Part shown: one piece after another, positions 1 through 7,209 of the stretch | Layout: every line of letters starts with the position of its first letter | Numbering within the stretch: the stretch's first letter is position 1 | DNA from: an uncultured Olsenella sp. | GTDB taxonomy: Bacteria; Actinomycetota; Coriobacteriia; Coriobacteriales; Atopobiaceae | Reading direction: 5' to 3' | DNA: 64,000 nt | Assembly: GCA_934660915.1 (NCBI GenBank) | Contig: CAKUIF010000010.1 | Span: forward strand, 1-64,000 | Translations under genes and position numbers: made by a program | The notes under the pieces: generated by a model | Told to the model about the DNA's origin: nothing | What the model saw: only the letters and a program-made list of their open reading frames with translations | The model's database searches: none

Positions 1-88
1 ATGCATGCACGATGCATGCACGATGCATGCACGATGCATGCACGATGCATGCACGATGCATGCACGATGCATGCACGATGCATGCACG
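1..88. repeat. 11-bp tandem repeat, 8 copies
   Basis: Eight perfect head-to-tail copies of ATGCATGCACG occupy the first 88 bases, followed at about 102-117 by a short TAGA tetranucleotide run. No gene is visible in this stretch. A perfect microsatellite at the exact start of the window could be a real phage repeat or an assembly artefact at a contig end; the sequence alone cannot decide. Confidence 0.95.
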
Positions 89-121
89 TATTATGCATAT
101 ATAGATAGATAGATAGACAGA

Positions 122-165
122 GAGCGCCCGCGTTGCGTCCCACGCAAAACGCGGCGCGGGCGCTC
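122..165. repeat. GC-rich stem-loop
   Basis: A perfect 11-bp inverted repeat (122-132 against 155-165) encloses a second small hairpin (133-138 against 142-147). No T-run follows on either side, so it is not a standard terminator. It lies upstream of the first prophage gene and could be a structural or protein-binding site. The function is unknown. Confidence 0.7.
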
Positions 166-226
166 GCACGTCAACGCCACAAGCTATGTGTACAGCAGCG
201 TTAACGTTGCTTGTAGCTAGTGCGAT

Positions 227-278
227 TGTTGAAAACCTGTCGAAAACTTGTTGAAAAGTATGTTGAAAACTCGAAAAG
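227..278 (+). promoter_or_regulatory. phased TGTYGAAAA repeats before the first gene
   Basis: GAAAA recurs at 231, 242, 253, 265 and 273, and four of the copies sit in a TGT(T/C)GAAAA(C/G) unit spaced 11, 11 and 12 bp, about one helical turn. The last copy merges into the ribosome binding site (AAAAGGAG) of the gene at 289. The pattern suggests a cooperative protein-binding or bent-DNA control region. No binding protein can be named. Confidence 0.5.
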
Positions 279-288
279 GAGCAGGTAA

Positions 289-540
289 ATGGGTGTGCCG
301 CAGCAGGTCACAGACCTAAGCAACCATTTGTTCGATGAAATCGAGCGGCTAAACGACCCTTCCTTGACCGGTGACGCGCTCGCGCTCGAGATCCAGAGGG
401 CCAAGGCGGTGTGCGTCGTGGCCGACGAGATCAACGCCACGATCAACCTCACGCTCGACGCGGCGCGTCTCGCAGCCGAGTACGGCGGTAACCAAAAGGT
501 CGCTCGTCTGCTCGCGGGCAAGGGCGGGGACTGTCGGTGA
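289..540 (+). CDS. small phage protein of unknown function (83 aa)
   Basis: An 83-residue, mostly helical, acidic protein with no signal peptide or membrane segment. AAAAGGAG precedes the ATG at good spacing. Its 3' end overlaps the HNH gene by four bases (GTGA), so the two are probably translationally coupled. Small proteins with the pattern 'LxxxLFxxxERLxDPxLxGxxLxxEIxRAKAxxxVA' are common next to HNH genes in siphophages. That resemblance is from memory, and no function is known to me. Confidence 0.75.
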   Translation: MGVPQQVTDLSNHLFDEIERLNDPSLTGDALALEIQRAKAVCVVADEINATINLTLDAARLAAEYGGNQKVARLLAGKGGDCR

Positions 541-1187
541 CCGTCCGGTGGTCAATCGAGCCTGACAAGCGCGACTGGCTGATCGCGTTCGTTCCGGGCC
601 ACTCGGTCTGGGAGTGCATCGCGGCTTTCGAGGAGCGCTACGGCATCCGGCTCACGGTCGGGCAGGTGAAGAACTTCAAGCAGCATTTCAAGGTCAAGTC
701 CGGCACGACGGGAAACCGGTTTAAGAAGGGCGACGTTCCGTTCATCAAGGGCAAGAGCTGGGCCGACTTCCCAAACTCACGTTTCAGCCGCGACACGTGT
801 TTCAAGCCCGGCAACGTGCCCTGGAACGGCAAGCTCTGCCCGGTCGGCTCTGAGTCAATACGCGGCGGGTACGTTCACGTCAAGGTTGCGCCCCTCCCGT
901 CTGGCAAGAAGGCGCACGACAACTGGAAACCCCGCGCTCGCGTCGCCTGGGAGAAGGCTTACGGCCCCGTCCCGGAGGGCTACAAGCTGATACACCTCGA
1001 CCACGACCGGATGAACGACGGTCTGGGAAACCTCGCGCTCGTGAGTAACGCCGACTGGGCCGTGATCCGCGCGAGGAAGCTTGAGTACCACGACGCGGAG
1101 ACTTTCGCGAACGCCTGCGCCATAGCCAAGCTCACCCAGGGCATCACGTCTGCCGAGAAGAGGGCAAGGAAGGCGCGGAGGGATTAG
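537..1187 (+). CDS. HNH endonuclease
   Basis: A 216-residue phage HNH nuclease. The nuclease signature lies near residues 151-170: H153, D155, H156, N160 and N165 in the order expected for the HNH_3-type beta-beta-alpha metal fold, which cuts DNA. The N-terminal half (about 15-60) looks like a helical DNA-binding region. The start is a GTG overlapping the previous stop. Phage HNH proteins either assist terminase cleavage at packaging sites or act as free-standing homing enzymes. This one is about 3.5 kb from the terminase genes, so either role is possible. Confidence 0.85.
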   Translation: MTVRWSIEPDKRDWLIAFVPGHSVWECIAAFEERYGIRLTVGQVKNFKQHFKVKSGTTGNRFKKGDVPFIKGKSWADFPNSRFSRDTCFKPGNVPWNGKLCPVGSESIRGGYVHVKVAPLPSGKKAHDNWKPRARVAWEKAYGPVPEGYKLIHLDHDRMNDGLGNLALVSNADWAVIRARKLEYHDAETFANACAIAKLTQGITSAEKRARKARRD

Positions 1188-1315
1188 GGGCGATTTAAGG
1201 CCCTCGCGCTCGGCTTTCGGGTACTCGCTAGGGTAAGGGCTTTGTCGCGCCTTAAACATGCCCTACATTCGTTCTTAGGGCGTCTCCCGCGTCTCGGAAT
1301 CGCGGCATGAAAAAA
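1188..1315. other. intergenic, no gene seen
   Basis: This gap lies between the convergent HNH gene (+) and the 173-aa gene (-). No ORF with a ribosome binding site was seen. The only clear element is the leftward terminator just beyond it. Confidence 0.5.
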
Positions 1316-1343
1316 GCCCCTCGGGCCTTTCGGCTCGGGGGGC
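1316..1343 (-). terminator. Rho-independent terminator after the 173-aa gene
   Basis: Read on the minus strand, a 12-bp GC-rich stem with two mismatches and a GAAA loop is followed by six T. It lies 15 bases past the stop codon at 1359, with one CAAGCAACG copy between stop and stem. Confidence 0.85.
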
Positions 1344-1358
1344 TTTCCTCGTTGCTTG

Positions 1359-1880
1359 TTAGAACGTGATTCCGATCCCGAAGAACTTGAAACTGTGCCT
1401 GGGCTTCGGCTCCTCGGGCTTCGGGTCCTCGATGGGGGTAAAAACAGCAGGTTCGGGCTTCTCGGGTTCGCCCTCCTTCGGTCCCTCGGCCAACTCGTGG
1501 CCGCTCCATACAAAGGCCTTGTACTCACACATGATGCTGATTACCTCTTCGTGCTCGTCCTTGGTGAGGTCTGCGGCGGGCCTGTAGCCCTCAAGGACCT
1601 CGGTAAGGCCTGCGTCCTCGGTGACCTCGTAGACCTCCCACGCAATTCGGTGGTGCATGTGGTAGGCGCAGGGGTGCGGGCCGTTCGGCTCCTCGGTGAT
1701 GATCGCGAGGTCCTCGCCCTTGCGCCAGATGTCGAAGGGGCCTTCGAGGTCCCAACGCTGCGGCCACTTCTTGAGCTTCTTGGGCTTCTCCTGGACGCCC
1801 ATCTCGGCAGGGTCAATGCCGTACGAGCGGTAATAGTCGGCGTCGTAGGCGGGATCGTGCTGCGGTTCGGTGTACTTCAT
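1359..1880 (-). CDS. hypothetical acidic phage protein (173 aa)
   Basis: A 173-residue acidic protein, rich in Glu, Lys and Pro toward the C terminus (about 120-160) and ending in a short hydrophobic tail (FKFFGIGITF). GAGAAGGGA lies upstream of the ATG. It belongs to a leftward block with the 182-aa gene behind it. It has no signal peptide and no recognised domain. The Pro/Glu-rich C terminus suggests a disordered linker, and the role is unknown. Confidence 0.7.
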   Translation of the reverse strand: MKYTEPQHDPAYDADYYRSYGIDPAEMGVQEKPKKLKKWPQRWDLEGPFDIWRKGEDLAIITEEPNGPHPCAYHMHHRIAWEVYEVTEDAGLTEVLEGYRPAADLTKDEHEEVISIMCEYKAFVWSGHELAEGPKEGEPEKPEPAVFTPIEDPKPEEPKPRHSFKFFGIGITF

Positions 1881-1898
1881 GCTGGTCCCTTCTCGTAA

Positions 1899-1932
1899 GG
1901 GGCCGGAATGCCCGGCCCCCGTTCGTTGCTTG
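1899..1932 (-). repeat. CAAGCAACG plus GC hairpin between two leftward genes
   Basis: On the minus strand CAAGCAACG (1924-1932) is followed by a perfect 8-bp stem (1912-1919 against 1899-1906) with an ATTCC-type loop but no T-run. The layout resembles the tail-tube terminator at 12960-12998, which has the same 9-mer and a similar GGGGCCGG/CATT hairpin. It may be a degenerate terminator or an RNA processing element. Confidence 0.65.
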
Positions 1933-1941
1933 TATAACAGG

Positions 1942-2490
1942 CTACGCCACGCGCAGCTGGGCTTGAACCTCGTAGGGCCTGAGCGGCGCGGGTGCGTAGG
2001 GAATGCCCAGGAAGTAGTGGGCGAACTCCTCGCCCATGCCGTCTAGCATGTCAGCGCCCTTGAACTCGCCCTGGGTGCATACGATCTCGACCACGCGCCC
2101 GTCCACTATGTGGAGCTTTACGACGTCGCGGCCCTCGTCCCTGGTCTGGGAGACGTGGCGGTCGTAGACCCAACGGTTCTCTATGCGCTTGAAGGCGTGG
2201 CCACGGCTCAGACCCCCGTAGACCGGGCCGAACTCGTCAACGTCGGTAGCTACCTTGTCGGCGACGTAAACCCATTCCCCGGTGTGGAGGACATAGGCGT
2301 CTTTCGGGCGGCGGTAGCGGCTTGGCTGGAATCCCCACCGGGTGACCATCGCGGGGACCATTTCGTCGGGCAGGATCGCGCAGCCCTTTCCGTTTGTGGA
2401 GCCGTCCCAGTACTGGCAGCGCTTCGCGGTGGTCCTGCGGTAGTATTTGGCGGTGGCCTGGAATGGGATCGTTTTGGCTTGCTTCTTCAT
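1942..2490 (-). CDS. hypothetical phage protein (182 aa)
   Basis: A basic N terminus (about 1-30) is followed by a mixed alpha/beta protein of 182 residues. It has no membrane segment and no motif I recognise. The ATG is preceded by GAAAGGG and lies inside the leftward block that contains ardA. In comparable temperate phages such genes are early accessory functions, which is inference from position only. Confidence 0.7.
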   Translation of the reverse strand: MKKQAKTIPFQATAKYYRRTTAKRCQYWDGSTNGKGCAILPDEMVPAMVTRWGFQPSRYRRPKDAYVLHTGEWVYVADKVATDVDEFGPVYGGLSRGHAFKRIENRWVYDRHVSQTRDEGRDVVKLHIVDGRVVEIVCTQGEFKGADMLDGMGEEFAHYFLGIPYAPAPLRPYEVQAQLRVA

Positions 2491-2512
2491 TTCATGCCCT
2501 TTCGGTTGGGCA

Positions 2513-2545
2513 GCTGGTAGGTGGTGCTACCAGCGGCCATTTTTT
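2513..2545 (+). terminator. plus-strand terminator inside the leftward block
   Basis: A perfect 8-bp stem (2513-2520 against 2527-2534) is followed by GGCCA and six T on the plus strand. The genes on both sides run leftward, so this would stop rightward, antisense transcription. On the minus strand no T-run follows. Confidence 0.6.
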
Positions 2546-2549
2546 GTTG

Positions 2550-2822
2550 TTAGATCCGCACTGCGGCGCAGCGGCAAAGCTCGTCGAACCTGCGCTTGAG
2601 CATTCGGCGCGTCCCGCTCTTGGTCTGCGGGAGTCTGAACTGGCAGGTTCCGAGACGCTGGCAGTAATCGGTCCCGTGCTTCGTGAAAAGCCCCTCGCCG
2701 TGCTTGTTCGTGTAGAAGGTGAGCGTATCGGCACCGTCTGAGACGGAAAACTCCACGCGTTCCGGGCAATCGGAAGTGCTGAGCACGTCGAAGTTCTTGA
2801 GGTCGTACTTGAAAGCGGTCAT
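2550..2822 (-). CDS. hypothetical phage protein (90 aa)
   Basis: A 90-residue protein with five cysteines and a basic C terminus. I place the start at the ATG at 2822 because AGGAGGT lies eight bases upstream; a longer open frame to 2879 has no ribosome binding site. The stop of the 39-aa ORF ahead is two bases from this start, so the pair is probably coupled. No domain is recognised. Confidence 0.7.
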   Translation of the reverse strand: MTAFKYDLKNFDVLSTSDCPERVEFSVSDGADTLTFYTNKHGEGLFTKHGTDYCQRLGTCQFRLPQTKSGTRRMLKRRFDELCRCAAVRI

Positions 2823-2823
2823 G

Positions 2824-2943
2824 CTAGTACCTCCTGTTTGCGGTGTTCTTGCGGTCGTACTCGGCGGGCAATGACGCAAAGGCGCGGTAGAGCATCCAGC
2901 AGGTACCGGCCATGATGACGATTGACTCGAAGTCGATGTGCAT
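2824..2943 (-). CDS. small phage protein with a hydrophobic stretch (39 aa)
   Basis: A 39-codon ORF begins MHIDFESIVIMAG and ends at a TAG one base before the ATG of the next gene. AGGGAGG sits upstream at suitable spacing. Residues about 7-24 are hydrophobic and could form one membrane helix. It is too short for a family call, but its placement, ribosome binding site and tight junction to the next gene support a real gene. Confidence 0.6.
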   Translation of the reverse strand: MHIDFESIVIMAGTCWMLYRAFASLPAEYDRKNTANRRY

Positions 2944-2955
2944 TGCGGGGCCTCC

Positions 2956-3576
2956 CTAGTCGTTCATGCCGATGATTTCCTCGGCTTCCTCGATCGTGTA
3001 CGTGTCCATGTCCGGGCCGTCGACCGTGTAGCCGGAATCGCCCACAAAGAAGTCCATGAGTTCGTTCTCGGCGTAGGCCCTGAAGTCGAAATAGCAATCA
3101 GCGCAGTTGTCTTCGAGGACCTTGAGGATCCCGGCGCTCTCGGCGAGTTCGTAACCGCACATCTCAAGCGACGGTTCGCCGAAGTTGTCGCAAGGAAACT
3201 CGTAATACTGGATCTCGTCGGCGTTTATCAGCGCGTTTATCATTTCAGCCGCGTTGTGGGGCGCGTCGATCCCGCAATCAAGGGCGCTGTTGAGCGTCTC
3301 AACAGCTCCGGCCCCGGCGTAGTCCATCGCCCAGGCGACCATGTTGAGCAGGTAGGGCGACTCTTCGCCGAGGCATCTGAGATCAAGCGCGTCGCACTCG
3401 ACGTCGGATACGTAGGTCTCTTCGTGGTATGCGTCCTTGAGGCCGTTGTTTTTCAGCCACGCGTCCAGATCGGCGGGCTTCATGGGGAGCGTCACCCACT
3501 TGTCGCGGAGTTGACCCTCGGCGTAGTAGCCATAGTTACCGATGCAAGCCTTGATCTTGAGTTCGTTTGCGTTCAT
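2956..3576 (-). CDS. ardA: antirestriction protein ArdA
   Basis: A 206-residue, very acidic protein. The N-terminal pattern GNYGYYAEGQLxxxWVTLP (about 13-31) is typical of ArdA. ArdA proteins are elongated dimers whose charged surface mimics the bent B-form DNA bound by type I restriction enzymes, so they block restriction and often modification. The C terminus is strongly Asp/Glu-rich, as expected. In a phage it would protect incoming DNA. It is the best-supported function in the leftward accessory block. Confidence 0.88.
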   Translation of the reverse strand: MNANELKIKACIGNYGYYAEGQLRDKWVTLPMKPADLDAWLKNNGLKDAYHEETYVSDVECDALDLRCLGEESPYLLNMVAWAMDYAGAGAVETLNSALDCGIDAPHNAAEMINALINADEIQYYEFPCDNFGEPSLEMCGYELAESAGILKVLEDNCADCYFDFRAYAENELMDFFVGDSGYTVDGPDMDTYTIEEAEEIIGMND

Positions 3577-3622
3577 GGTGTTTCCCTTCTCGGTTGTGTT
3601 TGGGGTAGTGCCGGGGTTTCGG

Positions 3623-3697
3623 TTACTTGTTGCGGAGGATCTCGCGAATTATGGAGACGATCAGAGACGCGACCAGCGCGGCCAGGAACTGGAACAT
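3623..3697 (-). CDS. 24-aa hydrophobic peptide
   Basis: This 25-codon ORF has an excellent ribosome binding site (AGGAGGT, eight bases before the ATG). It encodes a single hydrophobic helix (MFQFLAALVASLIVSIIREI) with a charged C-terminal tail. Size and layout resemble type I toxin peptides of the Fst/TxpA kind and also phage micropeptides. No antisense RNA can be proved from sequence, so toxin activity is speculation. Confidence 0.55.
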   Translation of the reverse strand: MFQFLAALVASLIVSIIREILRNK

Positions 3698-3762
3698 TTG
3701 CGTTCACCTCCTGCTACAATGAATTTGGTAGGACGCGGGCGGCGAAACCTGCGCCCATTTGG

Positions 3763-3924
3763 TTAGCGCTTCCTAAGGTGTTTGGGCTGGTACCTTACGC
3801 ACCTTAGGGGGCGTTTTTCCTTTGCGGCGAAGGCCCGCGCTACCGCTTTCGCGATTGCGTCGCCTAGGACCTGGGCCGCAACGTCGGCGATTGCCGACGC
3901 CATGAACTCGGCTAAGTTCGGCAT
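3763..3924 (-). CDS. 53-aa amphipathic phage peptide
   Basis: A GGGAGGT site lies directly upstream of the ATG at 3924. The product is 53 residues: an Ala-rich amphipathic helix (about 4-35) followed by a basic tail of repeated Lys/Arg. Its 3' third overlaps the inverted repeat at 3772-3808. It heads the leftward block seen here. Function unknown; it could be a membrane-active or nucleic-acid-binding peptide. Confidence 0.5.
   Translation of the reverse strand: MPNLAEFMASAIADVAAQVLGDAIAKAVARAFAAKEKRPLRCVRYQPKHLRKR
3772..3818 (+). terminator. plus-strand hairpin with T-run
   Basis: A 9-bp perfect inverted repeat (3772-3780 against 3800-3808) is followed by GGGGCG and five T on the plus strand. 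It lies inside the small leftward ORF and would stop rightward transcription entering from the left. Confidence 0.5.
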
Positions 3925-4555
3925 ATGCTCACCTCCCTTCGTGCCGTGTTCGGCTTGGTGCTCCCTCGCGCTACCCGTTGAGCCGATTCATCCGGCCTAT
4001 GTCTCGCTTTGCGGCATGCCGTCGCCCTGGGGCGTTGCGGCTCAGTCGGTGATTCAGGAGCGGGCTGCGAGGGTTATGCGGTTCTCAAGGTGCGCGGCTC
4101 TGAGTGCCGAGGGGAGAGTGTGAAGGGGTGCGGACCGTGCCGCGAGTAGTTCAAAGTTTGAAGCGCTAAAGGGCGCTGGGAAAGACTGCCCGGAGCCGTT
4201 AACGTGTCGCTCCGTGTCGCTGGCTAAATCATTCCACCGATTCCGGCGGCGAGTCAACGGGAATTTTCGCTAGCGACGAGCTAAAAGCCATCCTACCAGC
4301 TGAAACGTACCTCAAAATAATTGTGGTGGAATTGTGAGCGGTAGGAAACTAGCGGCGAATGGCAACGTTGCTAGCGACTGGCAGCGCGGCCGCCGGGCTA
4401 TACCCCGTGCCTAGCGACGTGAAACACCCCTGTTTACCTGCTAAAACGTGCCGCCAGTGTGCGCCCGCCACACCTTTATATATACATCCTGCTATCGGCG
4501 CGGCGCGGTAGATCATGGCCTAAAAAAGTCCGAAATCGGACCAAATAGACCTTAA
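3925..4555. other. non-coding stretch with repeated sites
   Basis: About 630 bases carry no convincing gene. CTAGCGAC occurs at 4270, 4371 and 4411, with a variant CTAGCGGC at 4349. CGAAATCGGAC, the core of an imperfect palindrome, occurs at 4531 and again at 4561, exactly 30 bp apart. An AT-rich patch lies near 4470-4490. The stretch separates the leftward block from the packaging genes. It is a candidate for divergent promoters, a replication or repressor region, or the packaging (cos/pac) site. Confidence 0.6.
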
Positions 4556-4741
4556 TTGTACGAAATCGGACGAAAATTTAGGGGGAGGGGGTGCATCATC
4601 ACAAATGAAACCGCCGGGCTACCCAGCGGCCGACCCTCAAAAATACACGCAAACGAAATTGGCGAATTACGAAACACCCCATGTTACGGAACTGGGGACG
4701 GCTCGCGCACGATAGCCCGAACACATAAACGAGAGGGCTGA
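4556..4741 (+). CDS. possible small phage protein
   Basis: An open frame of 61 codons with a TTG start and no clear ribosome binding site for that start. Its stop lies one base before the start of the zinc-ribbon gene. The internal text NETAGLPSGRPSKI resembles the start of terminase-associated proteins. A second overlapping frame beginning at an ATG near 4594 is also open for about 37 codons. I cannot choose between them, and neither may be real. Confidence 0.3.
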   Translation: MYEIGRKFRGRGCIITNETAGLPSGRPSKIHANEIGELRNTPCYGTGDGSRTIARTHKREG

Positions 4742-4742
4742 T

Positions 4743-5066
4743 TTGGAAGTTAAAAAGTGCCAATATTGCGGGCGGAAATACACGGCAAAGACGAAAAGAA
4801 GCAAGTTTTGCTGCGATAAGTGCCGCGTTTACGCAAGCAGGGGGAAAAGAGTCTGGCGTATAGCCGCGCCCGCCGAGTTCGCGGGCGTTTCGCGCGAGGT
4901 CCCTAGCGTCATAACCGAGAACGAGATCAGCAAGGCGGTGGTCCAGCTCAAGGGCGCTGCCGCCACGCTCGACTCCGCGTCGATGAACGGCCCCGCCAAC
5001 ATGCGGGCGCTGTGCGGGAGCCTTTCCGCGTCAGTGCTTGCCGCTGTGCGCGAGGTGGGCTTATGA
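4743..5066 (+). CDS. zinc-ribbon phage protein (107 aa)
   Basis: It starts at a TTG with GAGAGGG upstream. The N terminus has a CxxC pair (C6, C9) and a second cluster (C23, C24, C27) in a Lys/Arg-rich stretch, which indicates a small zinc-binding nucleic-acid-binding domain. The rest is Ala-rich and probably helical. The stop overlaps the terS start as ATGA. The gene order suggests a role in packaging or late regulation, which is inference. Confidence 0.65.
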   Translation: MEVKKCQYCGRKYTAKTKRSKFCCDKCRVYASRGKRVWRIAAPAEFAGVSREVPSVITENEISKAVVQLKGAAATLDSASMNGPANMRALCGSLSASVLAAVREVGL

Positions 5067-5572
5067 GAGGGCGTAAACCTGCCGCGACGGCTGTCAGGCG
5101 CGGCGAGGACGCGGCCATGCTCGCGCCCGTCGTGAAAGCCAACGCCGAGATAATCCAGGAACAGGGCTGTCAGAAGCCCGCAGCCGTGGCGAACAACCAG
5201 CGGCTTAGCGACATGTGGGACTTGACCGTGGGCACCGGGGCCGCGTTCGAGCCGCAGGACGTGCCTTTCATCACGCAGTTCGTAACGGACATGGTCCTTG
5301 TGGAGGAGTGCCAACGCCATATGTTCCGCGAGGACGGCACCCCGCAGCCGATGGTCACGACCGTTGACGATGAAGGCAATTTGGACATCGCGCCGAACCC
5401 CTACTCAAAGGTCATGCGCGACACGATGGCGGAAGCGCTGAAGCTCGCGGACGAGCTGGGCCTTACGCGGTTCGCCAGGACCCGCCTGGGGCTTGCTCAG
5501 GCGGCTGGTCAGGCTATCACCGTCTCCATCGCAGACCAAATCGACCGTGCGATTGCCAGGCGCGGCAAATGA
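5063..5572 (+). CDS. terS: terminase small subunit, P27 family
   Basis: A 169-residue protein starting at the ATG that overlaps the previous stop; a longer upstream frame is not needed. The C-terminal pattern LxLxxELGLTRFARTRLGL and the overall layout fit P27-type (Terminase_4) small subunits. These bind the packaging-initiation site and load the large subunit. The overlap ATGA with the large subunit gene supports coupled synthesis. Confidence 0.8.
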   Translation: MRGRKPAATAVRRGEDAAMLAPVVKANAEIIQEQGCQKPAAVANNQRLSDMWDLTVGTGAAFEPQDVPFITQFVTDMVLVEECQRHMFREDGTPQPMVTTVDDEGNLDIAPNPYSKVMRDTMAEALKLADELGLTRFARTRLGLAQAAGQAITVSIADQIDRAIARRGK

Positions 5573-7065
5573 GCTACAGGACGAAGACCGGGCGTTTCAG
5601 CGCGGCGGGCAAGCACCAAATCGAGAGAACGCATATCTTCGCCGAGACGTTCCTGACGTTCGCGGGCGAGTCGGAGCTTTGCGGCCAGCCATACGAAATC
5701 TCTGATTGGCTTGCCAAGAACATCTGGGACCCGCTGTTCGGCACCGGGTCAATCGACAAGCGGACGCGCAAGTTCAGGCGGCGTTTCCGCCGCGCCCTTA
5801 TCGGCGTTCACCGTGGCTTCGGCAAGTCGCAGCTCGCGGCATGCCTTGTGCTGACCATCGCGACAATGGAGCCGATACCGAACGGCATGTACGGCATCGT
5901 GGCCGACACGAAAGACAACACGGCGATGGTGCGCAACTACATCGTCACCATCATCCGCGCCAACAAGAGCCTTGCCGAGCAGTGGACCATCTACAAGGAC
6001 GTGATACGCAACGACCTAACGGGGCAGGAGATACACGTCTACCCCTACAAGGAAGCGGCGCTGCAGGGCAAGCACTTCCACGTGCTCATCGGCGACGAGA
6101 TTCACGTCTGGAAGGACGATTCGGTCTGGAAGGCGGGTACGTCCGGACAGGCCAAAATCTGGAACGCAATCACCATCGGCATCACGACGGCGGGCGCGTC
6201 CCGCGACGGCTACCTGTTCAAGCTCTACCACAAGCTCAAGAACGACAAGCACGCCTTCATCTGCTGGTTGGGCATCACGGACGAGGACGACCCGTCGAAC
6301 CGCAAGACTTGGAAGAAGATCATAGCGGCGGGCCGCGTGACCATGGAGGAGCTTGAGGAGCAGTACGAGAGCGACAAGAACGAGGACGGCACGCCCGGTA
6401 AGTCGTTCGTGCGCTACTACCTCAACAGGACGCCCATGGAGGACGTTGAGGAGCCGTTCATGCACCGCAAGGACGTTGAGAGCTGCAAGAGAAACGAGCT
6501 TGCGATCGACTACAGCAGCTGGTTCGCATACGCGCTCGACGGCGCTGTTCGCGGCGACACGTTGGCGCTGGTGGCGGCTCAGCGCCAAGGCGACATGTGG
6601 GCGTTCGAGGAGTGGTGCTGGGAGAAGCCCGGACCCATGGGGACCTACGACCTCATACAGGTTGCCGAGGTAATCCAGCAGTTGGCGGCGAAACCCGGAA
6701 AGAGCTTCGGCGGCTGCGACCCGGCGCGTATGCAGTTCCTGGCTAACTGGCTCGACCGCGAGCGCAACATCGACCTGTCGGAGATTCCGCAGACCTCGTC
6801 CATCATGTGCCCTGCGTCCGAGCTTTTGGGCCGCAACGTCGAGACCCACAAGGCCGCGTTCTCGAACACACCGGTTCTCGCCCAGCACTGCATGAACGCG
6901 GTTGCAGCTGAGTCCAAGGCATACGGCAGGCGGCTTGCGTCATACCGAGGACGCCACGGGCAGGGCACAAAGCGTATCGACGCTGCGATCGCGGCGGCTA
7001 TGGCCATGTACGCCTACGACAACGAAGAGGACGAATCGCCCTCGATTTACACCATCGACCTGTAG
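5569..7065 (+). CDS. terL: terminase large subunit
   Basis: A 498-residue packaging motor. The ATPase half shows a Walker A variant, VHRGFGKSQL (80-89), and a Walker B segment HVLIGDE with D176 and E177. The nuclease half has the acidic motif YALDGAVRGD (D324, D330), expected to bind metal. The length is normal for a full TerL. It translocates DNA into the prohead and cuts concatemers, working with TerS and the portal. Confidence 0.93.
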   Translation: MSYRTKTGRFSAAGKHQIERTHIFAETFLTFAGESELCGQPYEISDWLAKNIWDPLFGTGSIDKRTRKFRRRFRRALIGVHRGFGKSQLAACLVLTIATMEPIPNGMYGIVADTKDNTAMVRNYIVTIIRANKSLAEQWTIYKDVIRNDLTGQEIHVYPYKEAALQGKHFHVLIGDEIHVWKDDSVWKAGTSGQAKIWNAITIGITTAGASRDGYLFKLYHKLKNDKHAFICWLGITDEDDPSNRKTWKKIIAAGRVTMEELEEQYESDKNEDGTPGKSFVRYYLNRTPMEDVEEPFMHRKDVESCKRNELAIDYSSWFAYALDGAVRGDTLALVAAQRQGDMWAFEEWCWEKPGPMGTYDLIQVAEVIQQLAAKPGKSFGGCDPARMQFLANWLDRERNIDLSEIPQTSSIMCPASELLGRNVETHKAAFSNTPVLAQHCMNAVAAESKAYGRRLASYRGRHGQGTKRIDAAIAAAMAMYAYDNEEDESPSIYTIDL

Positions 7066-7160
7066 CGGGGGACCGCGCGGGCACTCTGATATTCGCGCGG
7101 GCTTACCTCCTTTCACCGCGCAACCGGGCTAGGTGTCCCTCGTCGTATCCCTTCGCGGCG
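7066..7160. other. hairpin-rich gap between terL and portal
   Basis: No gene is present. GCGCGGGC-type repeats occur at about 7075-7110. An inverted repeat GTGTCCC/GGGACAC spans about 7132-7168, its right arm overlapping the conserved GGGGAC element. It may terminate terL transcription or form an mRNA stem before the portal gene. Confidence 0.5.
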
Positions 7161-7180
7161 GGGGACACTGAATCGACCAT
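7161..7180 (+). promoter_or_regulatory. conserved element GGGGAC-N7-CGACCAT, copy 1
   Basis: GGGGACAC at 7161 and CGACCAT at 7174 recur with the same 13-base offset before the lysis block (15858/15871) and the tail chaperone gene (18033/18046). It ends 29 bases before the portal start codon. A phage late promoter or activator site is the simplest reading. Confidence 0.55.
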
Positions 7181-7209
7181 GCACACGACCAATAAAAAGG
7201 AGTGTGCCA

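Noticed and set aside
1356..1898. A 180-codon plus-strand frame opposite the 173-aa gene
   Set aside because: The minus-strand gene has a proper ribosome binding site and terminator; the plus frame has neither.
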